Assembly: GCA_902386085.1 (NCBI GenBank)
Contig: CABMIA010000193.1
Coordinates: 1-5,944, forward strand
Source: an uncultured archaeon
Lineage (GTDB): Archaea > Halobacteriota > Methanosarcinia > Methanosarcinales > Methanoperedenaceae
Direction of reading: 5' to 3'
DNA length: 5,944 bases
The notes beneath the pieces were generated by a model. The model saw only the letters and a list, made by a program, of their open reading frames with translations. It had not been told where the DNA came from and did no database searches. Position 1 is the first letter of the stretch. Every line of letters begins with the position of its first letter. The position numbers were made by a program, and so were the translations under genes. Below are positions 1 through 5,393 of the stretch, piece by piece.

Positions 1-492
1 AAACGAGCAAAGGAGATTCTGGAGGGAGAGTTGAAGTTAAAACTCAGTCCTGAAAAGACAAAGATCATACATGCAAGAAAGAAAGGGGTTGAATTTCTCG
101 GTTTCCATTTTAATGGACGCTGGAGAAGACCAAAGCATAAAGCAAAGAAAAAGTTCAAGGAAGAAGTAAAGCGGCTTACAAGACGGCAGCAGCCAATAAG
201 TCTTGAAACTGTGATACGTTTTCTCAATCCTTTAATTCGGGGTTGGGGAAACTATTATAAAGGCGGCACTGTGAAGAAATTGTACGGAGACCTTGATAGT
301 TATATAAGGGCACGCTTGAGGAGCTTTAAGGCCAAAAAGCGTAACTTGAAGACCATTCTATTCACACTTCCTCAAACTGAGCTTAAAAAGATGGGGCTGA
401 TTTCTCTTTCTTCATTGCTGAATGAATCCGTTTCCTGCAAAGGGATACGCCAGACGAAAGCCGTGTACGGAAAAACCGTCCGCACGGTTTGA
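1..492 (+). CDS. ltrA: Group II intron reverse transcriptase/maturase, C-terminal part
   Basis: The frame is open from base 1, so the start lies outside; 163 residues and a TGA stop are visible. The protein helps its own intron RNA fold and splice (maturase) and copies it into DNA after insertion. What is seen: the end of the reverse transcriptase domain with the FLGF motif (window residues 32-35), then a basic thumb/maturase domain X with the hallmark NPLIRGWGNYYKGG (76-89), then a lysine/arginine-rich region like the DNA-binding domain. No HNH endonuclease with paired cysteines follows, so this is an endonuclease-less type of intron protein. Oddly, the frame does not end in domain IV: it continues through domain V, so the last 11 residues are encoded by ribozyme core sequence. 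That tail is probably incidental. An apparent TTG start at base 31 is not the true start. Confidence 0.9.
   Translation, partial: KRAKEILEGELKLKLSPEKTKIIHARKKGVEFLGFHFNGRWRRPKHKAKKKFKEEVKRLTRRQQPISLETVIRFLNPLIRGWGNYYKGGTVKKLYGDLDSYIRARLRSFKAKKRNLKTILFTLPQTELKKMGLISLSSLLNESVSCKGIRQTKAVYGKTVRTV
458..490 (+). ncRNA. Group II intron domain V (catalytic hairpin)
   Basis: A 33-base hairpin folds by hand. The lower helix pairs 458-465 with 483-490 (AAGCCGTG with CACGGTTT). A two-base bulge, C481-G482, follows. The upper helix pairs 467-470 with 476-479, with a T466/C480 mismatch beside the bulge. The catalytic AGC triad is A459-G460-C461, with G460 in a wobble pair with U488, as in known group II introns. 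The size and bulge position match domain V. The tip is AAAAA, a pentaloop, whereas most domain V hairpins have a GNRA-type tetraloop. This could weaken docking of the tip into domain I. Confidence 0.87.
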
Positions 493-493
493 T

Positions 494-528
494 GAGGAGA
501 CGGAGGTTGAAAGACCTCTGTTTTACTC
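494..528 (+). ncRNA. Group II intron domain VI with branch-point A525
   Basis: A hairpin pairs 494-496 with 526-528, 497-500 with 521-524 (including two G-U pairs) and 501-507 with 514-520, closed by the loop TGAAAG (508-513). A525 is the only unpaired base on the 3' side. It sits between a G-U and a G-C pair, the classic setting of the branch-point adenosine whose 2'-OH starts splicing. The domain V-VI linker is three bases, as usual. The predicted 3' splice site is after C531. Confidence 0.83.
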
Positions 529-2319
529 TACTCTCTTAATTTGGTCAGTAGTCAAATTTTTATAAATGGCACCTACAGATTGGGAATTTGAATTCTCTTT
601 TTGATGATAAAGATAATAATATAAAAATTCATGCATTACTTTGGAACTTAAATTTCTAAATCCAACGAAGCCGTCATGAATACATGCATCAACTTTCAAA
701 ATCCCAGGAAGCCCAGGATTCCCGCTTACAGCAATAACTACTTCACCTTTTTTCATAGGTCTGCTTTGCTTAGCCCCTTCTTCTGTCAGAAAATCTGTTG
801 CCGGAGTAACGTACATTCCATCTCTGGTTACATCCGAAATCATTAATCTTGGAACATTTCCACCGTAATACTTTGGATCTGCTTTTGGTCTTGGTGAACT
901 TCCACGTACGATGTCAGAAATATCATTGATTTCAAACAATTCATAATCCGATTTTTTGGATTTATTAGTCTCCTTATACCTCTCCCCCGACAGATTATAA
1001 TCCCCGCCCTCCGCTATCCTCGCCTTCGCCACCCGGTGCGCAAGCCTCTTCTCCTCTTCGCTGAATTCACACTCCTTTCCCTCATACAGACCCTTCTTAA
1101 ATTTCAAGAGCGCCGAAAGCGCAGTCGGAAGGTCGCTCTTTCCATTCTGGCGCCTCTGTGCGCCAAGGTCAAAGCCATCACTTTCGATCTTCACGAAAAG
1201 GATATCAGGGGCGCGCTTTGCAAGAGTCCTGTCCATCAGGAGGATGCTTGTTTTCACGCCTGCGTAGGGCTGGAAAACTCCGGATGGAAGGGAAACGACA
1301 GCGAAGAGATGTGTATCTACAAGCAGCTTGCGTAGCGCCTTATAGGCATTCGCTGACTGGAAAATGATGCCCTCAGGAACGATTACACCCACCCTTCCGT
1401 TGGTGGAAATATGCTCCATCATGTAATCAACGAACAGCACCTCGCTCCTGTTTGCCTGGACTGAAAAGCGCTTATGGGGGCGGATTCCGCCTTTCGGGGT
1501 CATGAATGGGGGATTCGCCAGGATCACGTCATAGGTCTCGTTCCATTTCTCCTCACTCGTGAGCGTATCGTATTCATAGATTTTCGGGGTCTGGAAGCCG
1601 TGAAGGTACATATTCACAAGCGAGAGCCTCACCATATCAGGGGAAATGTCGTATCCGACAAGGTTGTTCATCAGCCTCTTGCGCTCATCCATTGTCAGGC
1701 AGTCGCCTTTTCTCTCTTTCGTGTTCTCTTTGAGAATGTGCTTGAAAGAGGAGATCAGGAATCCCGCAGTACCGCAGGCAGGATCAAGAATGGTTTCGTT
1801 CTTCTTCGGGTCAACAACAGAAACAATAAAATCAATGATGTGGCGCGGTGTCCTGAACTGGCCTGCATCGCCCTGCGAGCCAAGGACGGACAGCAGGTAT
1901 TCAAAAGCGTCTCCAAGCTTCTCGCTGTGGTCGTATTTGAATTCGTTTATTTCTTTCAGGAAACTTTTCAGGGTTTCAGGGTCACGGTATGGAAGGAAAG
2001 CATTCTTGAAAATATCCCTGAAAAGCTGCGGTATATTCTCATTCTGGTTCATCGTTGTGATGGCTTCGCCATATAGTTTTATGAGGTCAAATCCTCCAAG
2101 TTTCGGGTCAAAAATGCGCGACCATGTGTATTTCTCGAATTCTCCCTTGAAAAATGCTGCTTTACCTCCAATCGCTATCGATTCTTTATCCATGTCGTCC
2201 ATGAACTTGTAGATGAGCGCGATGGTTATCTGCTCGACCTGCGACTTCGGATCAGGCACTTTCCCCACAAGGATATCCCGGGCATTATCGATTTTTCGTT
2301 TTGTTTCCTGATCTAACAT
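523..2319 (-). CDS. hsdM: Type I HsdM methyltransferase fused to one target-recognition domain, truncated by the group II intron
   Basis: The 598-residue frame has three parts: an HsdM N-terminal helical domain (about 1-140), an N6-adenine methyltransferase core (about 140-440) and a single HsdS-like TRD (about 459-596). The core shows GQFRTPRHI (153-161, motif X region), the S-adenosylmethionine loop DPACGTAGF (179-187) and the catalytic NPPF (269-272), and ends with the typical YNLSGERY (441-448). The TRD starts with the usual ELFEI and a GSSPRP motif and stops at TDQIKR, just before where homologues continue into an IPLPP segment and the long conserved helix. Residues 597-598 and the TAA stop are intron sequence, so 523-531 are not native and the rest of the gene should lie left of the intron. 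The enzyme would transfer methyl groups to adenine at the site chosen by the TRD. The methylase core may be intact, but without the complete TRD and helix it probably cannot assemble. The ATG follows the DUF433 stop by 7 bases, with a short AGGT before it. Confidence 0.92.
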   Translation of the reverse strand: MLDQETKRKIDNARDILVGKVPDPKSQVEQITIALIYKFMDDMDKESIAIGGKAAFFKGEFEKYTWSRIFDPKLGGFDLIKLYGEAITTMNQNENIPQLFRDIFKNAFLPYRDPETLKSFLKEINEFKYDHSEKLGDAFEYLLSVLGSQGDAGQFRTPRHIIDFIVSVVDPKKNETILDPACGTAGFLISSFKHILKENTKERKGDCLTMDERKRLMNNLVGYDISPDMVRLSLVNMYLHGFQTPKIYEYDTLTSEEKWNETYDVILANPPFMTPKGGIRPHKRFSVQANRSEVLFVDYMMEHISTNGRVGVIVPEGIIFQSANAYKALRKLLVDTHLFAVVSLPSGVFQPYAGVKTSILLMDRTLAKRAPDILFVKIESDGFDLGAQRRQNGKSDLPTALSALLKFKKGLYEGKECEFSEEEKRLAHRVAKARIAEGGDYNLSGERYKETNKSKKSDYELFEINDISDIVRGSSPRPKADPKYYGGNVPRLMISDVTRDGMYVTPATDFLTEEGAKQSRPMKKGEVVIAVSGNPGLPGILKVDACIHDGFVGFRNLSSKVMHEFLYYYLYHQKENSNSQSVGAIYKNLTTDQIKRVE

Positions 2320-2326
2320 TTTTTAC

Positions 2327-2576
2327 CTAATAAGCCTCAGCAGTCAAAGGCATAAATGTTGTATCTGCAAGGGATTTTGTTGCAAATAGCAAACATGCTT
2401 TTATATCTTCTTTGGTCAATCCTTTATATTCTTCAAGGATTTCCTCTACAGAAGCACCATGTGCTAATAATCCCAGTATAAACTGCACCGTAAAGTCTTG
2501 TTCCCCGGATCACAGGTTTTCCTGCCATAACATTGGGATCAAGAGTAATTCGTTGAAGCAATTTTTCAGTTTTCAT
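2327..2576 (-). pseudogene. DUF433 (VapB-like antitoxin family) protein, one-base frameshift
   Basis: No single frame covers this gene, but two frames joined give an 82-residue DUF433 protein. The first part, from the ATG at 2576, reads MKTEKLLQRITLDPNVMAGK followed by PVIRGTRL. After one extra base in a T run (plus-strand AAA at 2492-2494) the second frame continues VQFILGLLAHGASVEEILEE, then YKGLTKEDIKACLLFATKSL, and ends AEAY with a TAG at 2327-2329. Left uncorrected, the frame ends after 47 residues. The 250-base span equals 83 codons plus one base, which confirms a single insertion. DUF433 proteins are small helical antitoxin-like proteins usually paired with a DUF5615 PIN-like toxin; no such partner is seen here. 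The gene sits between hsdR and hsdM in the same direction, 7 bases before hsdM. It may be a true pseudogene or a sequencing error in a homopolymer. Confidence 0.82.
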
Positions 2577-2582
2577 GCTTTT

Positions 2583-2588
2583 TCACCC
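2583..2588 (-). promoter_or_regulatory. Shine-Dalgarno sequence of the DUF433 gene
   Basis: GGGTGA on the minus strand lies 6 bases before the ATG at 2576 and matches the 16S 3' end (GGTGA pairs with TCACC). It supports this ATG and shows that the reading frame was once translated in its own right. Confidence 0.6.
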
Positions 2589-2624
2589 ATATTTATTAAT
2601 TTCTTTTTTATCATCTTTATCTAA

Positions 2625-2660
2625 ATCCGTGCGCATCCGCGTCATCCGTGAAATCCGTGT
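2625..2660. repeat. Four imperfect ATCCGYG tandem units
   Basis: ATCCG begins at 2625, 2635, 2644 and 2653, giving four units of 9-10 bases with the core ATCCGTG or ATCCGCG and variable two- or three-base spacers. On the minus strand the core reads CACGGAT. The patch lies in the untranslated gap between the end of hsdR and the DUF433 gene and is GC-richer than its surroundings. It resembles the dispersed CACGGAT-type repeats found between genes in many environmental genomes; its function is unknown. Confidence 0.7.
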
Positions 2661-2671
2661 TCTATCATAAT

Positions 2672-2687
2672 TGATCATGCCTGATCA
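2672..2687. repeat. Short inverted repeat TGATCA-4-TGATCA
   Basis: Two TGATCA hexamers, each itself a palindrome, flank the four bases TGCC. They could form a 6-bp hairpin or a dimeric protein site. The repeat overlaps the TGA of the tandem TAG-TAG-TGA after hsdR. No T-run follows on the minus strand, so it is not a convincing terminator. Confidence 0.35.
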
Positions 2688-2690
2688 CTA

Positions 2691-2771
2691 CTATATGAAC
2701 TTATTAAGCGAAACATAATCTTTCACATACTCTGGAATCATTTCGCGCCATTTCTTCAATTCTTTGAAATC
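2691..2771 (-). other. In-frame HsdR C-terminal tail beyond an amber codon
   Basis: Immediately after the TAG at 2772-2774 the hsdR frame stays open for 26 codons, beginning DFKELKKWREMIPEYVKD and ending YVSLNKFI. It then meets TAG (2691-2693), TAG (2688-2690) and TGA (2685-2687). The tail has the W-R-x-x-I-P-E-Y-V-K-D-Y pattern expected at the end of EcoEI-like HsdR proteins. It is therefore a piece of the gene, not spacer. It is either cut off by a nonsense mutation (GAG to TAG is one step) or reached by readthrough or pyrrolysine insertion. Confidence 0.78.
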
Positions 2772-5213
2772 CTACATAGAGAACTGGGTATTCGTGGAAA
2801 AACGCCCGAATTCCTTCGATTCAATAATGTCTCTTACTTCCTTGTCCGTGATATATGCTTTTATGAAATTCCTTATGAGAGGCACTTCCTTGCTTTCGGG
2901 TTTATGAATAGAAATGAATCTCTCAACTTCCTCTTCAAGCAATTCTTCCTTCGTCTTAAATACCTTAATCTTGCCAAAAATTTTCTCAATCATCTCCCGC
3001 AAACTAAGCCTTCGGTCTATCCTCAAAGATTTTCTCAGTTTGTCGAGATTGAAATAATCTTCCGGCTTTTCAAAAATCTTGCTTTTTATATATTCTTCTA
3101 TTACATCGAAATTTTCCTTTTCAAAATTTTCCTTAATGAATGGATTGTTTTTGATAGTTGTCTCGAACTTGTCAAAGAACATGCGATCTATTTTCATTCC
3201 ATCCGGACCCACGGCATATTCGGAAAAACTTATCAATGGATCTGTATTCATATTTTCATATTCATTGATCGTATCGTACTCGTCGCCACCGCCTCCTTTA
3301 TATGTAGTCCTCGGAGGTAATTTCAAAACTTCATTATAATTATATTTTTCCTCAAAATACTCACAATTTGCAAAGAAATCAAAAAGCTTGAATTTGTCCT
3401 TGGATTTCTTGATTACTTCATTATTTACTCCATCCTTCATTGAATATGTAAAATCATACTTCCTCGTTCCTCTTCCTTTTATCTGGATGAAATCAGTCGG
3501 TGAAAATATTGGACGCATCAGGCAGATATTCAAAATATCCTGGCAATCATATCCCGTCGTCATCATTCCTACAGTCACGCAGACTCTTGTTTTGCTTGTT
3601 TTATATCCTTCAAGAAAACGGGAGCGTCCTGATAAGTTATTACTCGTATCTGTAAAATTGATAGTAAATTGCCCTGCATCCTGGATATCTGAAGTGACTT
3701 GAAGAGCAAAATCGGAATTATATTTGCCAGGAAATAACTTATCTGCGATCTCATTCAACACCTGGGTTATTTTCGAAGCATGGTTCTGGCTAACGCAAAA
3801 AACTATGGTCTTACCTATCTCTCCGTTTATTGGATCGCGAAGAGCATTTTCAATAAATGTCTTGCAGAGAATCCTGTTCGTTTCTTCTGAAAGGAATTTC
3901 TTCTCAAAATCCTTATGATAATAAATCTGTTCTTTTTTATTACCCTCGTCATTTTCAATCATCACAGAATAGCCTTTTTCAGAAAGTAACTCTGTTGTGA
4001 TCTCTGTTCTTGCATCAACCGCTACAGGATTCACGAGATATCCATCCCTCACTGCATCAATAAGACTGTATCTAAAAGTTGGAGTCCCCCGCTCGCAGCC
4101 AAATGTAATATATGTATCCCGCAGCTGCCTTCTTTCCCATTCCCGCGGGTCCTTTTTACTTACTTTTTCAGGGTCTAAATATTTCAGATAATCCCTGGGG
4201 GTTGCAGTTAAACCAAGCTTATAGCCCACAAAATACTCAAAAACTGCCCTGCTGTTCCACCCGATCGAACGGTGAGCTTCATCCGATATCAGAAGGTCAA
4301 AATCAGTAGGTGAAAATAGTCTTTTGTATTTATTATCAAATGAAAGGCTCTGGACTGTGGAAACCACGATCTCGGCCTTATGCCAGTCATCCTTATTTTC
4401 CTTGTAAATGACCGCCCTGCAATCGTTTTTTAAAAATTTTACAAAATTTTTCCATGCCTGTTCTTCAAGTTCCAGCCGGTCAACCAGGAAAAGGATTCTT
4501 TTTGCATTCCCACTTTTTAAAAAAAGCTTGATAACCGCAGCTGAAATAAGTGTTTTTCCAGTGCCGGTTGCCATTTCAAATAAGAACCTGTCTTTCCCGT
4601 CGTCCACCGATTCCTGAAGTGCATGAACTGCCTGCACCTGATACGGTCTTAAAAATTTCAATCCCGTTTCACTTATGAAGTCTGCCCTTGTTTTCTCATT
4701 GATCCAGCGCGGGTCTTTGTCATACAGAGGATTCTGTATCCGGGCTATGTAATCATCCCCTACAATTTCCCTGACAATATTCGATGGATCAGGTTGCAAA
4801 GATTTAGTATGATGAAGAGATTCCAGAGTCGGGAATTTTGTAATAATATAGGGATTACCACGCTCAAGATCCCAGAAATAATGCAAATTTCCATTAGTGA
4901 GAATTATGAACCTTACGTTTTGTGATGCCGCATATTTTCGCGCCTGCTCTTTTCCGTCCAGAGGACTTTTATCTTCCGACTTTGCTTCCACTACCACAAA
5001 CGGAAAGCCATTTTCATCCTGAAGAAGAAAATCGGTATAACCATTTTCTGTCTTTTCAAAGTCATTTCCAAATTCATCAAGATTTGTTCGGGTTATTTTT
5101 ACATTATTCTCCAGAAAGATGTTAGCTTTGCCATTTTCATCATCAAAAAACCTCCATCCCGACTGTTCAAGAAGTTTATTAACTTTGATTCGCGCTTTTG
5201 CTTCTTTTTGCAT
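2772..5213 (-). CDS. hsdR: Type I restriction enzyme HsdR subunit (EcoEI-like), ending at an in-frame amber codon
   Basis: HsdR is the motor and nuclease of type I RM complexes: it pumps DNA with ATP and cuts at a distance from the unmethylated site. Residues here are counted from the TTG at 5252; subtract 13 for the preferred ATG at 5213, which starts at MQKEAKARIKVNKLLEQSGW, the usual family N-terminus. Neither start has a good Shine-Dalgarno. An N-terminal PD-(D/E)xK nuclease shows D74, E89-A-K91 and Q103xxxY107. A superfamily 2 helicase follows with ATGTGKT (228-234), DEAH (324-327), LTATP (348-352), TTGYD (565-569) and QIKGRGTR (590-597). A helical C-terminal domain (about 690-826) would contact the methylase. 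All catalytic motifs are present. The protein stops at FSM before a TAG, 26 residues short of the apparent natural end. The gene heads the series hsdR, DUF433, hsdM; the upstream TATA-like box suggests it starts the transcript. Confidence 0.93.
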   Translation of the reverse strand: MQKEAKARIKVNKLLEQSGWRFFDDENGKANIFLENNVKITRTNLDEFGNDFEKTENGYTDFLLQDENGFPFVVVEAKSEDKSPLDGKEQARKYAASQNVRFIILTNGNLHYFWDLERGNPYIITKFPTLESLHHTKSLQPDPSNIVREIVGDDYIARIQNPLYDKDPRWINEKTRADFISETGLKFLRPYQVQAVHALQESVDDGKDRFLFEMATGTGKTLISAAVIKLFLKSGNAKRILFLVDRLELEEQAWKNFVKFLKNDCRAVIYKENKDDWHKAEIVVSTVQSLSFDNKYKRLFSPTDFDLLISDEAHRSIGWNSRAVFEYFVGYKLGLTATPRDYLKYLDPEKVSKKDPREWERRQLRDTYITFGCERGTPTFRYSLIDAVRDGYLVNPVAVDARTEITTELLSEKGYSVMIENDEGNKKEQIYYHKDFEKKFLSEETNRILCKTFIENALRDPINGEIGKTIVFCVSQNHASKITQVLNEIADKLFPGKYNSDFALQVTSDIQDAGQFTINFTDTSNNLSGRSRFLEGYKTSKTRVCVTVGMMTTGYDCQDILNICLMRPIFSPTDFIQIKGRGTRKYDFTYSMKDGVNNEVIKKSKDKFKLFDFFANCEYFEEKYNYNEVLKLPPRTTYKGGGGDEYDTINEYENMNTDPLISFSEYAVGPDGMKIDRMFFDKFETTIKNNPFIKENFEKENFDVIEEYIKSKIFEKPEDYFNLDKLRKSLRIDRRLSLREMIEKIFGKIKVFKTKEELLEEEVERFISIHKPESKEVPLIRNFIKAYITDKEVRDIIESKEFGRFSTNTQFSM

Positions 5214-5270
5214 CCGGAGATTCCAACCCTTCAGTATGTTGATTTTTTTCAAAATTGCTTTTACTTATTT

Positions 5271-5299
5271 ATGATTTCATCATTTATAAATATATTTTA
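5271..5299 (-). promoter_or_regulatory. Putative hsdR promoter: TATA-like box beside a small palindrome
   Basis: The AT-only stretch at 5283-5300 (TTTATAAATATATTTTAA on the plus strand, nearly symmetric) is a good archaeal TATA box for leftward transcription. Initiation about 25 bases on would give a leader of roughly 10 bases to the TTG or 50 to the ATG. Beside it, 5271-5283 is an inverted repeat, ATGAT-TTC-ATCAT, placed where a repressor could block the start site. This is assigned from pattern and position only. Confidence 0.45.
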
Positions 5300-5350
5300 A
5301 AGCATGAATCTCAATTCTCCCTTAACAAACCTTTTTATTTCAGCTTCACC

Positions 5351-5360
5351 ATATTATAAT
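5351..5360 (+). promoter_or_regulatory. Putative promoter of the flavoprotein gene
   Basis: ATATTATAAT lies 34-43 bases before the ATG at 5394. Read as an archaeal TATA box it predicts a start near 5380 and a very short leader, which fits the lack of a Shine-Dalgarno sequence. The same bases contain TATAAT, a perfect bacterial -10 hexamer, but no good -35 is seen 17 bases upstream. Confidence 0.4.
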
Positions 5361-5393
5361 CGAATAAAAAAATAACTTTTAAGAAATACAATC

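Larger units (their letters stand above)
1..531 (+). mobile_element. 3' part of a group II intron (runs off left edge)
   Basis: This is the downstream end of a group II intron, a self-splicing retroelement that moves by reverse transcription into DNA. It holds the C-terminal part of the maturase ORF, then domain V and domain VI in the canonical order, with a 3-base linker (491-493) between them. The sequence from the bulged A525 to the end reads ACTCTAC, so an intron ending at C531 obeys the usual AY 3' terminus and puts the branch adenosine six bases before the last base. The right boundary also falls exactly between two codons of the antisense hsdM-TRD gene, whose homology stops there. The 5' half (domains I-III, exon-binding sites and the reverse transcriptase active site) lies outside the window, so class and mobility cannot be settled. 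Confidence 0.87.

Noticed and set aside
31..33. TTG start of a short standalone maturase gene
   Set aside because: The same frame is open to base 1 and the upstream residues (KRAKEILEGE) continue the reverse transcriptase homology, so this is an internal codon of a partial gene.
1036..2212. Several open frames of 69-200 codons on the + strand opposite hsdM
   Set aside because: They lie entirely within the hsdM coding region on the other strand, have no recognisable motifs, and their long open stretches follow from the GC-rich codon pattern of hsdM.
2412..2624. A 70-codon + strand frame between the two RM genes
   Set aside because: It overlaps the DUF433 gene in antisense and has low-complexity phenylalanine/isoleucine content; the minus-strand DUF433 match explains the sequence.
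2625..2660. CRISPR array
   Set aside because: The units are only 9-10 bases with 2-3 base spacers, far too short for CRISPR repeats and spacers.
2672..2687. Rho-independent or U-tract terminator after hsdR
   Set aside because: The TGATCA hairpin is short and AT-rich and is not followed by a T-run on the minus strand.
2904..5125. Multiple short + strand frames opposite hsdR
   Set aside because: All are antisense shadows of a strongly supported HsdR; none shows a domain or a convincing start signal.
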